Of a stretch of 64,000 nucleotides of DNA, positions 19,601 to 28,394 are shown piece after piece. A model generated the notes under the pieces. It saw only the letters and a list, made by a program, of their open reading frames with translations, did not search any database and was not told where the DNA came from. Made by a program: the position numbers and the translations under genes. The first letter of the stretch is position 1. Each line of letters opens with the position of its first letter. The DNA comes from Leishmania martiniquensis (taxonomy: Eukaryota; Euglenozoa; Kinetoplastea; Trypanosomatida; Trypanosomatidae), in NCBI RefSeq assembly GCF_017916325.1, contig NC_090136.1, forward strand, positions 126,501-190,500. The letters are read 5' to 3'.

Positions 19601-21289
19601 ATCGCCTTCATCCTCTACACCGAAGGCGATCCTAAAGGTGTTCTCCTCACGCACGGCGCCGTCAGGGCCTCCGTGGCTGCCCACCAAGAGTACCTCGACT
19701 CGACCGACGTGGATAGCGAAGATGGGCCGCGTCGCGTCACGGGTGGGGGCGGCACAACGACTAGCACTGCTGCCTCCATCTGTGACAGCAGCAGCAGCAG
19801 CACCGCCGCGGAGGACGCCGGGCGTGGTGGGCGTGGCCACGGCCGCATCGCCCGCTACTCGACAGCCTACATGCCCGCCCTGCGCTCCCGCACCGCCCCA
19901 GCGGGGCGACCCTCGTACATGGCGTACCTCCCTCTGCACGACGTCTGTGAATTCGTGGCAGAGACGGCATCGCTCATCCGCGGAATCCTTGTGTGCTACG
20001 GCACGCGCCGCACGCTCTTCGACACGTGGGCGCGCCCTCACGGCGACCTCACCGAGTACCAGCCCACTATCTTTCCAGCTCTGCCGGCGACACTGGCGCG
20101 TTTGCGCCGCACCGTCGAGACGATGGTGTCCACCGGGTATCGCCAGCTGCTGTTCGAGGCCGCGTACGAGGCGCGGCGGCAGGCGATGCGGCGCGGGCTG
20201 CAGACACCGTTTCTGCTTTCCACCATCTTTGCCCCCTCGCGCGAGCTGCTCGGTGGCCGCTGCCGGCTTGTGCTTGTCCGGGGCGGGGCGGGCGCCGCCC
20301 CGCTGCACCCGCGTGACCAAGAGTACCTCGCCGTCGTGTGCGGCGCGTCCCTCGTGCAATCCTATGGCGTCGCGGAAACTGCCGGGTGCGGGCTGCAGCA
20401 GGCGTACTGCGCGGCGCAGCTCGATTCGATCGGCGGTCCAATGGGGCCAGTGCACGTCAAGATGCGCGACGTCCTCACCACCCGCGCGACGTTCATGAGC
20501 AGCGCCGCCGCCGCCACCGCCGCGGCAGCCTGGAGTGGTGGCGGCGCTGGCTTAAGTGGCTGGACGCATCACTCCGAACGACCAGCAGGTGAGCTGTTGC
20601 TGCGTGGCCCCACCATCATGGCCGGCTACTACCGGCAGCCGGAGAGGACGGCGGCGGTGCTGGAGAGGAGCGGCTGGCTGCACACGGAGAACGTCGTGGA
20701 GCGCTGCCCGGACGGCTCTTTCCGTCGGGTCGCCTCCCTGCGGCCGCACCACGCCACGACAAGCAATGGTCACTGCATCGCCCTCGAACCTCTGGAGGCG
20801 CTCTACGCACAGCACCCGCTCTGCCTCGAGGGCGGCGTCTGCGTGCTCGTGCATCCATATCGACGGTACATCTGCGCTCTCGTCCTCACCGACGCGCAGC
20901 GCCTGCGTGGCTTTCTCCAAACGACCGTTGCTGCCACCGCCGCTGTGGCAGTGCCATCGCCACACCCGCAGCCAACCTCTCCCACCTCGCCGCTACGGTT
21001 GTCGCCTTCATCGCCGCAGCGGCTGAGCTGGGCTGCAGTCGTCGACGGGTGGTGGCCCCAATGCCTGGGCGATCCGGCGCTGAATCAGGCCGCCGCCGCC
21101 TCGCTCGCGGCGTGGGCGACGCAGCACGGAGACGCCGCCCCGTACGAACGTGTCCGGCATGTCCGCGTTCTGTACGACACTTGGGATGCGGCGCATCACA
21201 CACGCACCTCGACGGGGCGGCTGTTCCGGCCAGCCATTCACTACTGCTATAGGGACATTATTCAGGAGCTTTTCATGGATGAAGACTGA
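16679..21289 (+). CDS. Enlarged acyl-CoA synthetase-like protein, probable pseudoenzyme
   Basis: The 1536-residue protein is about twice the length of its ACS neighbours because of long Ala/Ser/Gly/His-rich inserts. ACS landmarks remain: a WEWLVTCYAAWSVG segment, SYMAYLPLHDVCEF, RPHGDLTEYQPTIF, PAGELLLRGPTIMAGYY and a C-terminus IIQELFMDED like IAELF. Key catalytic motifs are changed. The P-loop is YTEGDPKGV at residues 980-988, three residues shorter than YTSGTTGNPKGV; YGLTE is YGVAE at 1229; and HTGD is HTEN at 1335-1338, losing the ribose-binding Asp. It is therefore probably not an active ligase, although the frame is fully open. The chosen start MGALLVALL mirrors MGxCVVSLM but lacks Cys4. 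An open frame continues 122 codons upstream without support. Confidence 0.85.
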   Translation: MGALLVALLQCRNDQSLYPNLRATQQKQNVSWRQPCSVPLLADARHDGQHSHRDSSLMASTATTAPTDALEGEAAALPTASGRARAPNGVVSLPTCFAAPAGDVGEARKCVVNLSSIRSGGGGTGAGSNAAAAISRLLTTKSAPTPPAAWQLQLPNHLAAAQPAVEKKRSVCTHPGVPPPASAEAASATCVLMPSATAAAAAPLTPTALSKGRLSNGAEPLPAAQPPATSTPVSAQQLTTTGGLPISSLDASTAKDGDRVRRAASPCAAVIDRPPPGTGDEGAGARESKEEEVTGGEEGHDDDDFGPMDCADAFQYYYDDDEGVYRDVESTVYAAPHMARVPLPALRNFYRNQQTALCAAKAPAALTATWSPPMGCGRMVPAIPSVLLLGAAAGATGAGAAAKAAASIPALLVSEAGLDRHARDAATASGVAVTEAQPVAGHFISLVEEMAAACHRIGAAPFVCWRSIDRVTELSPDDALWRRYGNRGGGGGRLDNARGEAEDDTSCPPISDAPHKRRPRCPAPLAGDVDGGTTAPLPSLQQERHAESPSLYYLGPKQYMTACVWWSRVEAFGFGLRSMGLRPGDLIGIVEDARWEWLVTCYAAWSVGLVVVVFDRSPRTMARVAMDTAAEMRVLVCSPAAHRALRRHFDDAAATAEAAARSARTRATCTPMTANESGHHHRGEGESSDAAAVTCGEAFAGPSAKRRAPSLRFIVVRCAEPPRSDGDSGDGHASVARSSATAAAPPPPWRSRARTQARQSSCRADDAPAEGHDGEEDDEGDEEEEALWWSDVLMHGEAKLAAWRQRKVQERRLQLQQARLRHHEQQRWARAGAHAAAPSTRPGASRRRRLSSELGVDDLRGTACAATTSPGGSAKLAPTAAVSDSGTTTACTASHGAATAPVMPPSAAARRVSASAEGRKPLTDLPLRRSGGGYGNPTPTPWVAAGNIAAAGAPPVMMNDGTPQLLLAPLEPDGIAFILYTEGDPKGVLLTHGAVRASVAAHQEYLDSTDVDSEDGPRRVTGGGGTTTSTAASICDSSSSSTAAEDAGRGGRGHGRIARYSTAYMPALRSRTAPAGRPSYMAYLPLHDVCEFVAETASLIRGILVCYGTRRTLFDTWARPHGDLTEYQPTIFPALPATLARLRRTVETMVSTGYRQLLFEAAYEARRQAMRRGLQTPFLLSTIFAPSRELLGGRCRLVLVRGGAGAAPLHPRDQEYLAVVCGASLVQSYGVAETAGCGLQQAYCAAQLDSIGGPMGPVHVKMRDVLTTRATFMSSAAAATAAAAWSGGGAGLSGWTHHSERPAGELLLRGPTIMAGYYRQPERTAAVLERSGWLHTENVVERCPDGSFRRVASLRPHHATTSNGHCIALEPLEALYAQHPLCLEGGVCVLVHPYRRYICALVLTDAQRLRGFLQTTVAATAAVAVPSPHPQPTSPTSPLRLSPSSPQRLSWAAVVDGWWPQCLGDPALNQAAAASLAAWATQHGDAAPYERVRHVRVLYDTWDAAHHTRTSTGRLFRPAIHYCYRDIIQELFMDED

Positions 21290-22158
21290 CGGGGCGCGCG
21301 TGGAAGGGAAAGGCGGGGTGGGTGGAAGCAAGGCTGACGGTCCCACTTGCCGCTCCCGTACGCGCACCCCGCGCCGCGGACGCCCCTACACGGACTATAC
21401 ACGGCACGGCCTCTGTGTGTGTGTGTGTGACTCTTCATCGTGATACCCCCCTTCCCCTCCTACCTTAATGCTCACCCTGCCCTCCTTCCACCCCCCACTC
21501 CCCCCACGTGCCTGTGCGGAATGGGGGGAGTGGAAGGAGGAGGAGGGGGGCGTCTGTGCGTGTGTGCGCTGCACCTCCTGAGCGGCCGTCCCCACCAGTG
21601 GCGCAGTCGTCTCACAGCGACGGCGACAAGGAAACCGCTGAGCCGTGGAGAGGGGAGCTCATCAGCGAGGCGGAACCGCGAGCGCCATCCTCTCCGAGGA
21701 AAAGGGCGCGGACGGCACCCGCCCACTCACGCCAGTGCTCGCGTATACAACCACACAGCGGTGAGAGAGGTTGTCTCCTCCCTCCCTCTCCACTTTCTCT
21801 CCGCTTTCCCACCACACACACACACACCATCATCACCACCTCTTTCCCTAAAAGGCACTCTGGCGCCGAGACAAAGCTAACGGCACTCGTGCGCGAGCGC
21901 ACACCTACACACCGATACACGCGCGTGCGCGTGTGTGAGGGAGCGCCTGTGCTTTTTTTGTCATCGTCGTTCATCGGCATCTGTTCGGGTGCTCCGTCAG
22001 ACATACCGTGAGGGTAGTGAGAGGCACACGACTGCATCGCTCGAGGACGAAGAGAAAGGGCAGCAGAGCATTTCTCTTACCGTTCAGAGCGTGCGTGTAC
22101 GACGGCTGTCGCCTCTGCTGCGCTGTCGGGGGGAGGGAGTACGCATGATTGGGTCAGG
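21290..22158. other. Intergenic region with C/G-tract hairpin
   Basis: No gene is seen. It contains an inverted repeat (21495-21533), a pyrimidine tract at 21773-21810, CA runs, and a T-rich tract at about 21950-21990 with AG at 21999-22000 as a possible acceptor for the next gene. Confidence 0.65.
21495..21533. repeat. Inverted repeat, 12-bp stem
   Basis: CCACTCCCCCCA (21495-21506) is the exact reverse complement of TGGGGGGAGTGG (21522-21533), with a 15-nt loop. Outer bases 21482-21488 and 21534-21540 (CTCCTT/AAGGAG type) could extend it with a bulge. It lies about 200 bp after the ACS-like stop codon, within the probable 3' UTR. Confidence 0.7.
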
Positions 22159-22162
22159 ATGA
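22145..22162 (+). promoter_or_regulatory. Five-codon upstream ORF overlapping the next start
   Basis: ATG at 22145 reads MIGSG and stops at TGA 22160-22162, which overlaps the ATG at 22159 (ATGA overlap). If the transcript begins upstream, this could tune initiation of the following gene. It would be irrelevant if splicing occurs downstream of it. Confidence 0.35.
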
Positions 22163-24297
22163 CGTCACGTGCGAACCTTGATTTTTATATTCGAGGGCCG
22201 GAGCGGCGGCAATGCGAGCGTGAGCGAATGGCGCGGCAGCGCGCCCCGATGTATGAGTGGCGGCACGACTTTTCGGAGTCCGCCTTCGACGCGGCGACGG
22301 GCGAGCGCCGACCGCTGCAGCGCGCCTTTAACCCACTGCCAAAGCAGCACCCGGTGTCTACACTGACTACCCGGACCGCGGCTCACAAGGCCGATGCGCA
22401 CACTGACTGCGAAGATGTAGAGCAGGATAACCACGGGCCACAGCATCTGCCGTCGCCACGGCTCCTGTGGAGCCCGCAGCAGACGTTGGGCGATGGCGGC
22501 GGTGCCGCCGCCATCGCGGCGGTTTCGGCGCGACCAGCGACGGCGACCACATGGCAGTCTGCGGCGCAAAGTATATCCGATCGGCGCCGCGTGTGGCGGC
22601 ACACCGACTTCGCCTTCTCAGAGGACTACTTCCGCACGAGCGCGCGCGTGTCTGCCACGCAGACGCGCCCTGGAGCTGCCATGGCCACAGCATCTGCCGT
22701 CCGCCATGGGGCGGGCAGAAGTGGCGCCTATGTGCCCTACCTCCACGACACGATTCTCTTCTGTGAGCCTAGGCCGCACCCGAAGGAGCTGCGCACTCGT
22801 GGGCTGGGCGCCGTCGCCGGCGCTGCCGCCGCCGCCGACCAGTTGCCCCCGATGTGCCGGGCGTCCTCCGCAGCAAGGGTGGTACTGGCCGTCACATGCA
22901 ACGCCGCCGAATCGCGCGCGAGGGAGCTGCAGGCGTCGATGGATGCGAAGCGGAGAGAGCTGCAGAGCCTTCCCACGTCGGCGCCATTGCATAAATCGTC
23001 GCAGCCGCAGCCGACACCGTGTCTATACAGCGCCGCCGGCGAGAGCTTCACGGACGAGGACGACGACGCAGCGGCGAGGGCCGTCGACGACCGCTACAGC
23101 GTCAGCAGCGACGTCCGCACGGCGGCGGCGGAGCAAGTGGAAACGTGCTGCGACGTCGCGGGGCCCTCCATCGCGGTGAAGCAGCGCGCAGCGGCGCTGG
23201 CCGAGGGCGTTTACACCGACCTCATCCTGAACCGCGCGAAAGCCTGGTCAGCATCACCAGCGGTAGCTGCCTCGAAGACAGAGATACCGACGTGCGAGTT
23301 GGCGTACAGTCTGAGGCCGTCCTACTTGCAGTCGCGTCTGTGCCGATCAGCAGCGCGGCGCAGCAGCAGCAGCAGCCAAAGTATCGGCATCGTCGGCATC
23401 ACCTCGGACTGCTACTCGGCATCGCTGGACGCGGGAGCGAGTGGCACCACGCAGCACACAACGGCGGCGACGTCACCCATGACAGGGTACGCGCCAGCGC
23501 CGCGTATCCGCGGCCATCGCGGCAACGGCGTCTCGAGACCGCCATCCGAGCGTGCCGTCACGCGGTCCCCCGCTAACGAGAGCCTCGCCGGCGTAGCGGC
23601 AGCGGTGGCTGATGTCATCAGCTTTGCCTTGCGAAGCGGTAACACTGCTCACCACAGCAGCACCACGACGGCACCGCCACAGGCCCTCTCCCCGATAGAC
23701 CTTGGACGCGACGAGGGTGAAACGGATGAGGCGCGCAGCCCCGACCGCATCGATGGCCAAGCCACGTCGAAGACATCTCCTACTGCGGCCGCGGTCGGCG
23801 CGCAAGCGGGGCACCTGCAGGGCTGTCGCCTGACTGCTTCACCACCGCCGAACGGCAGAAACGCGCAGCTGCAGCCTGGCTCGCACCCCTCGCCAAGCCT
23901 TCTCTACCGTACAAGGAATAGTACCGACTCGCCGACGCTCCTAAGCCCCTGCGGCGACGGCGGTGGCAGTACGGTGGCCGGTGGCAGCAGCTACGGCGGC
24001 GGTGACGGGCGTCAGCGGCGCTGTCCGCATGGGCGCCACTCCAAAGCGAGTCGTGGCCGAGCTCCCGGTGGTCCGAGCGAACGGGATCACATGCGCGACG
24101 GTGCACTGCCACAGCATCCACACAGCCAGCGGTCGGTAACGGCTCATCGCCTACCGGTAGAGTCGAAGGAGACGCGCGTCTACGCGGTGCGCGTGCGTCG
24201 CTTCTTCAAAGCGGAGTCAACGCCCCTCAAGCGCGCGGAGCCGCCGAGGCAAGGGGTACCGGTGATGCTGCCACAGGACTGGCAGCAGAACTGCTGA
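22159..24297 (+). CDS. Kinetoplastid hypothetical protein, low complexity
   Basis: The 712-residue protein is not recognised. The N-terminal 80 residues look conserved-like (YEWRHDFSESAFDAATGERRPLQRAFNPLPKQHP), followed by VWRHTDFAFSEDYFRTSARV and AYVPYLHDTILFCEPRPHPKELRTRGLG, spaced by Ala/Ser-rich linkers. The C-terminal half is Ser/Gly/His-rich and probably disordered; it ends with a basic segment RVYAVRVRRFFKAEST. No signal peptide or membrane span is seen. Reading-frame length and strand match the polycistron. The start at 22159 is the first ATG in frame; MARQRAPMYEW at 22225 is an alternative. Confidence 0.75.
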   Translation: MTSRANLDFYIRGPERRQCERERMARQRAPMYEWRHDFSESAFDAATGERRPLQRAFNPLPKQHPVSTLTTRTAAHKADAHTDCEDVEQDNHGPQHLPSPRLLWSPQQTLGDGGGAAAIAAVSARPATATTWQSAAQSISDRRRVWRHTDFAFSEDYFRTSARVSATQTRPGAAMATASAVRHGAGRSGAYVPYLHDTILFCEPRPHPKELRTRGLGAVAGAAAAADQLPPMCRASSAARVVLAVTCNAAESRARELQASMDAKRRELQSLPTSAPLHKSSQPQPTPCLYSAAGESFTDEDDDAAARAVDDRYSVSSDVRTAAAEQVETCCDVAGPSIAVKQRAAALAEGVYTDLILNRAKAWSASPAVAASKTEIPTCELAYSLRPSYLQSRLCRSAARRSSSSSQSIGIVGITSDCYSASLDAGASGTTQHTTAATSPMTGYAPAPRIRGHRGNGVSRPPSERAVTRSPANESLAGVAAAVADVISFALRSGNTAHHSSTTTAPPQALSPIDLGRDEGETDEARSPDRIDGQATSKTSPTAAAVGAQAGHLQGCRLTASPPPNGRNAQLQPGSHPSPSLLYRTRNSTDSPTLLSPCGDGGGSTVAGGSSYGGGDGRQRRCPHGRHSKASRGRAPGGPSERDHMRDGALPQHPHSQRSVTAHRLPVESKETRVYAVRVRRFFKAESTPLKRAEPPRQGVPVMLPQDWQQNC

Positions 24298-26234
24298 GTA
24301 CACATGCAGTGAGAGGCGCGTGCCCCGATATGTATATATATATATATATATCCCTCTCGTGAGCACACACACGCACACCACGGCTCTCCTCTTCACCCCT
24401 CCCCTAAACACCTCCCCCACCCCTCGACCTTCTTTGGCACGATAGAGCCGCGCCGCTTCTGCTGGCGACACAGAGCGCCGCTGCCTCTCCCCCCTCCCCT
24501 TCAGCGTAGAGGAGGCGAGGGCGGGGTGCCTCCCTGCGCCACACGGGCCTGCGACCGCGAACGTGTTTGCACCACCGCTATGGTGGGCGACGTGGCAGCG
24601 TGACTCGAGCGCCTTTCGCGCGGCCCACACGCACGCCCATCGTTTCTTCATCGTTCTCAAAGGACTTGTGCGAGCGCCTCAGCGCTGTTGTGTGGTTGCT
24701 GGCGTGTGTAGTCGTCGTTGGAGGAGGGAGGCCGGAGACAGCTTGCGCGCATGGCGCTCTTCGTCGCCGCGCCCTCTCCCACCGTTTTTTTTTCCTGTCC
24801 TCTTCCGTCTCCGTCTCCCCTCCCTTCGCTCCCCCCACCTCCCAAGCATACACATACACACCCGCGCACACGCACGCACACACGCCTCATCCCCCCACCA
24901 CCACCGCTGTACTCCCCGCGTCGGTGCTGCCTGTCACTGACGATGACCGCGTTTTTATGTGCTTTTACTGATGTGCTGTCTGTTCGCCTCTCCCTCCCCT
25001 CCCCTCCCTCCTCCCCCCACCCCACCCAACCCTCTTCTCGCACTCCTTACTGTTTCTGACACGATGTCGCTGTTGTTGTCACCACCCCCTCCCCCCGCCC
25101 CGCTGTTCGTCTCTCTGCCTGTGTGTCCGTCTCTGTCTCTGTCTGTGTCTCTGCCTCTGTGTGTGTGTGTGTGTGTAAGTGCGTCGGCCTCTTCTGCTGC
25201 TTATCGCTCTTCGCAGGTCAGATGCCGCACGCTCCAGCACGTGAATCCATGCACGCAGCACACACGCAGGTGGCCGTGAGAAGTTGGCTACCTCAGGTGG
25301 TGATCTCCTGCGCCTCTCGCAGCTTCCCCACCTGCCACCCACGACCACCCGCCGCCATGTCCTACGCGTGTTTTCGAGAGGGTGGGTGGGTGGGTGGAGA
25401 GAAGGCCTCCGTAATGCTGTCTTGCACTTTTTGTTTCCCCTGTATCACCGCCCCTCCTCATTGCTGTGGATGTAAACTTAGCTATGCAACCCTCTCCTTA
25501 CTTGATGACTCGCACCTTCGCCGCCTCGTCCCTCCTTCCTCCCCCTCTCTCTTGACTGCGTGTGTGTGTGTCTGTGTGTGTTACTCACGATAACTTCGTC
25601 TGTCCTCTTCATCTCTTCAGATAGCTTGATGTATGCACCTTACCCCCTCCCCTCGACACACGCACACACACACACACCGGCTCCCTCCCTCTGTACATTT
25701 CTGTGTGTGTCCGAGTCAGCTTTTCCCTGTGTCTTGTCGTGGTGGTGAGGGGTGGTGGTGCGAGAGGGGAGGAGAGGGGCGCACCCCCACACATCTCTAC
25801 ACGAATGGCGGGCCTGCGTCGGCGAGTGCTTCGGCTTCTCTTCTGCTCCGCACATCACTCCTGTGTGCATGTGTGTGTGTGTGCGTGTGCGCGTGTATTA
25901 AAGTAATGCTATGTGTGTGTGTCTGCTTGAGTGAGCCTGTGTGGAATTTTTTTCTTGAGGAGGAGAGGCAGTTAGGTGGTGCGCGGTCGAAGGATTGTCA
26001 ACTCTGCCCCGACTCCTCAGCGTGCGCCTACGCGCACACGCCCTCACCTGCCTCACATGACGATTCTTTGTGGCGCCCTCTCCACATCGCCCTCTCTCTC
26101 TCTTGCCTCCTCCCTCTTTGCCTCTCGCTCGCATCGAGCTCCGCCATGCCACACGCGGGCGCAGGCTGATCTCCCGGGGCCGGCAGCGTGATCACTTGCG
26201 ACACAGGGACGCGAGCACATCAGAGGGCACGTCC
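24298..26234. other. Intergenic region (1.9 kb)
   Basis: No gene is supported; translations are runs of TG/CA and CT repeats. It contains a TA run (24331-24351), a dispersed repeat copy (24433-24640), many TG runs (for example 25159-25176 and 25870-25895) and a pyrimidine tract at 26088-26130 that could serve the next gene. Confidence 0.65.
24433..24640 (+). repeat. Dispersed intergenic repeat, copy 4
   Basis: Bases 24510-24636 match copy 1 (about 152-280) with few differences. The part before it (24433-24510, starting TTGGCACGATAGAGCCGC) matches copy 5 at 53037 and the left part of copy 3. It is located in the 3' UTR region of the hypothetical gene ending at 24297. Confidence 0.75.
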
Positions 26235-27317
26235 ATGATGGCGGGCACCGACTTAGGCCACTCACATCAGCGGCCGCCAAAAAAAAACGCCACCGCCACC
26301 ACTGCTTCGTCGGCCCTGGCGCCATCGTTCCTCGTCTACCCGCTCCCGAGCATCGCCGATGAATCATTCCTGCAGCTCATCTTCTGCAACACCGTGCGGC
26401 GGAGCCTCTTCCTTGGATTTGGCCGCGGCCGCTTTGCCGTGGTGGAGCTGACGAGCGAGGCAGTGGCGGCAGAGGTGGTGGCCACCATCTCCAAGGCCGC
26501 CGCATCCGCCTTTACGCAGGAGGGCAGCCGTGCTGATCCTGACGGTGCACCGGGTGCGGCCGCAGATGGGAAGGTAAACGACGGTGTTCTTGAATACTTT
26601 GCCGCCGCCGACGACGACGCGTTGGAGAAGGTGACGCTGGCAGACCTCTTCGCGCTGCCGCCTCGATCATCCACACAGGCCTCCGCGTCTGCGCAGCGGG
26701 CGGGGGACGGCGGTTCGCACAGCTTCCACCACATTCCGTATCTTGTGTGGCGCGGCAGGCCCGTACACGTCGTGGTGAGCGGGGTGCGGGTCGCAGACTT
26801 CTACGACAGCGGCGGTGTCGTGCCGGAGCACCGCGTGAAGCGCGAGGCCAACGCTGAGGAAAAGCTGAAAGCTGGTAAGCGCCCTCGTGTCGAGGAAGGC
26901 TCGACAGCCGCCCTGTCGCCGATAGCGGGACAGCGGGCAGCAGCGAAAGAGTGTCCGCCGGGAAGCAGCACGACGGACGTGGCGGCAGCAGCAGCGGCGC
27001 CCGCGCCGAAATGGTCATTCCCAAAGGGCTGCTGTCAGAAGTGCGGCAGCGCCGATCACTTCACACGGCACTGCGACGGCAGAGGCACCACCGTGAGTGT
27101 CGCCGTCGAGGCCGGCCCTCCCGTTGTTGGGCGTGCGGCTGAGGAAGAGCAGACGCTGGTGGGGTCCTCTGCTACGGCCGTCCCCACCGCTGCCACGCCA
27201 GTGCCGCTGCCAGCGAAGGCGAAGTCGAAGACGAAGCCCCTGCTGCAGCGCACCTCAAAGGATCAGTGCAAGTACTGCGGCTCCGAGGCGCACCTCTCAC
27301 GTCACTGCCCAGGTTGA
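26235..27317 (+). CDS. Double CCHC zinc-knuckle protein
   Basis: The 360-residue protein ends in two retroviral-type zinc knuckles of the form C-x2-C-x4-H-x4-C: CQKCGSADHFTRHC and, at the very C-terminus, CKYCGSEAHLSRHC. Such knuckles bind single-stranded nucleic acid, usually RNA. The N-terminal part (SFLVYPLPSIADESFLQLIFCN ... GFGRGRFAVVELTSEAVAAEVVATI) has the spacing of a divergent RRM with an RNP1-like GRGRFAVVEL; that is inference. The start MMAGTDLGHS at 26235 is the first in-frame ATG after the pyrimidine tract. A longer open frame (55 codons more) is UTR-like. RNA-binding is likely; target and partner are unknown. Confidence 0.82.
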   Translation: MMAGTDLGHSHQRPPKKNATATTASSALAPSFLVYPLPSIADESFLQLIFCNTVRRSLFLGFGRGRFAVVELTSEAVAAEVVATISKAAASAFTQEGSRADPDGAPGAAADGKVNDGVLEYFAAADDDALEKVTLADLFALPPRSSTQASASAQRAGDGGSHSFHHIPYLVWRGRPVHVVVSGVRVADFYDSGGVVPEHRVKREANAEEKLKAGKRPRVEEGSTAALSPIAGQRAAAKECPPGSSTTDVAAAAAAPAPKWSFPKGCCQKCGSADHFTRHCDGRGTTVSVAVEAGPPVVGRAAEEEQTLVGSSATAVPTAATPVPLPAKAKSKTKPLLQRTSKDQCKYCGSEAHLSRHCPG

Positions 27318-28394
27318 GGGCTGCGGCGCGGCAGCGGGCGGCGTCGCTGCCGCCCTGTGCGCCGGCCAGCCAGCCACCCACTCACTCACTCGATGGGATT
27401 GGGGCGCTCGCTTTGTCTTGCGGCTACGCCCCCGCTTTGCGCGAGAGCGCCACCTGTGCTGCCGTGCGCCCGCGCCTCTGCCCCTCTCGCGATGGAAGAG
27501 GGCACCGCCGCTGGACGGGGGGAGGGCGAGCGTGGAGGCGGTACGAGCAGGTTGCGCGTGCCGATGGAGGGCGAGCGGCATCGTCGCCTCACCTCCTCCC
27601 ATTTGCCGGCGGCCCCCCTCCTCCAACACACACACGCACACCTGCGGCTGCGCGGGCTACAGGCTTCGATGGCCTCCCCTTTTTTCTAAGCACCTTGGTA
27701 ACGAAGTAACGCACAGGGAGGCACGCTGTACAGCCAAGCCGTAGGGGGTCACGATAGTTAACGCAGTAGTCGATGGTGCGCCATTCACCTTCACGGCAAC
27801 AGGAGCTTCCCCTCCCCCTCCCTCCTCACATACACGCACACACATACACACCTCGACCTACGGGCACATTCACGCGCGAGGGCGTGGCGCCGGTGGTGTG
27901 GGAATCGCACCAGTGCGCTAAAGAGGAGAGACAACAGGGAGGATGGGGCGGCGAAACGCGCAGCGTCGGTGAAGGCGGCGGTCCCTTGGAAAGGTCGGCA
28001 CCTGTTCACGCATGCGCGCGTGCGTCTCGTACTGTTGAGTCTCTGCACCCATCGTTCTTTGCCTGACACACAGCCATACACATAATGGGCACTCACACAC
28101 ACACACTCACACTCACTCACACACACGCACACACATACACCGCACGGCACCGCACGTGTGACTGTGCCTCTCCCCTTCCTGTCACTGCTCGCGCCCGTGC
28201 GTGACGATTATTATCGACTCGTGCGCCAACGTCGCCGCCGTCTGTGTGGAGGCGAGGGGAGGGAGCAGTGAACATCTCGCGCGTTTCTGTTCCCCAAGTG
28301 GTCTGTAAGAGGAGGCAGAGGGGGAGGGGGGGACCTCGCCCGGCCACTTCGACCCAAAGGCGGAGCCCTGTGCGAGCGGTGTGGCCGCTTCGGT
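27318..28394. other. Intergenic region
   Basis: No gene is supported. It contains CA runs (27625-27640, 27832-27850, 28096-28140) and the presumed 3' UTR and splice signals between the zinc-knuckle and Prp3-like genes. Confidence 0.6.
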
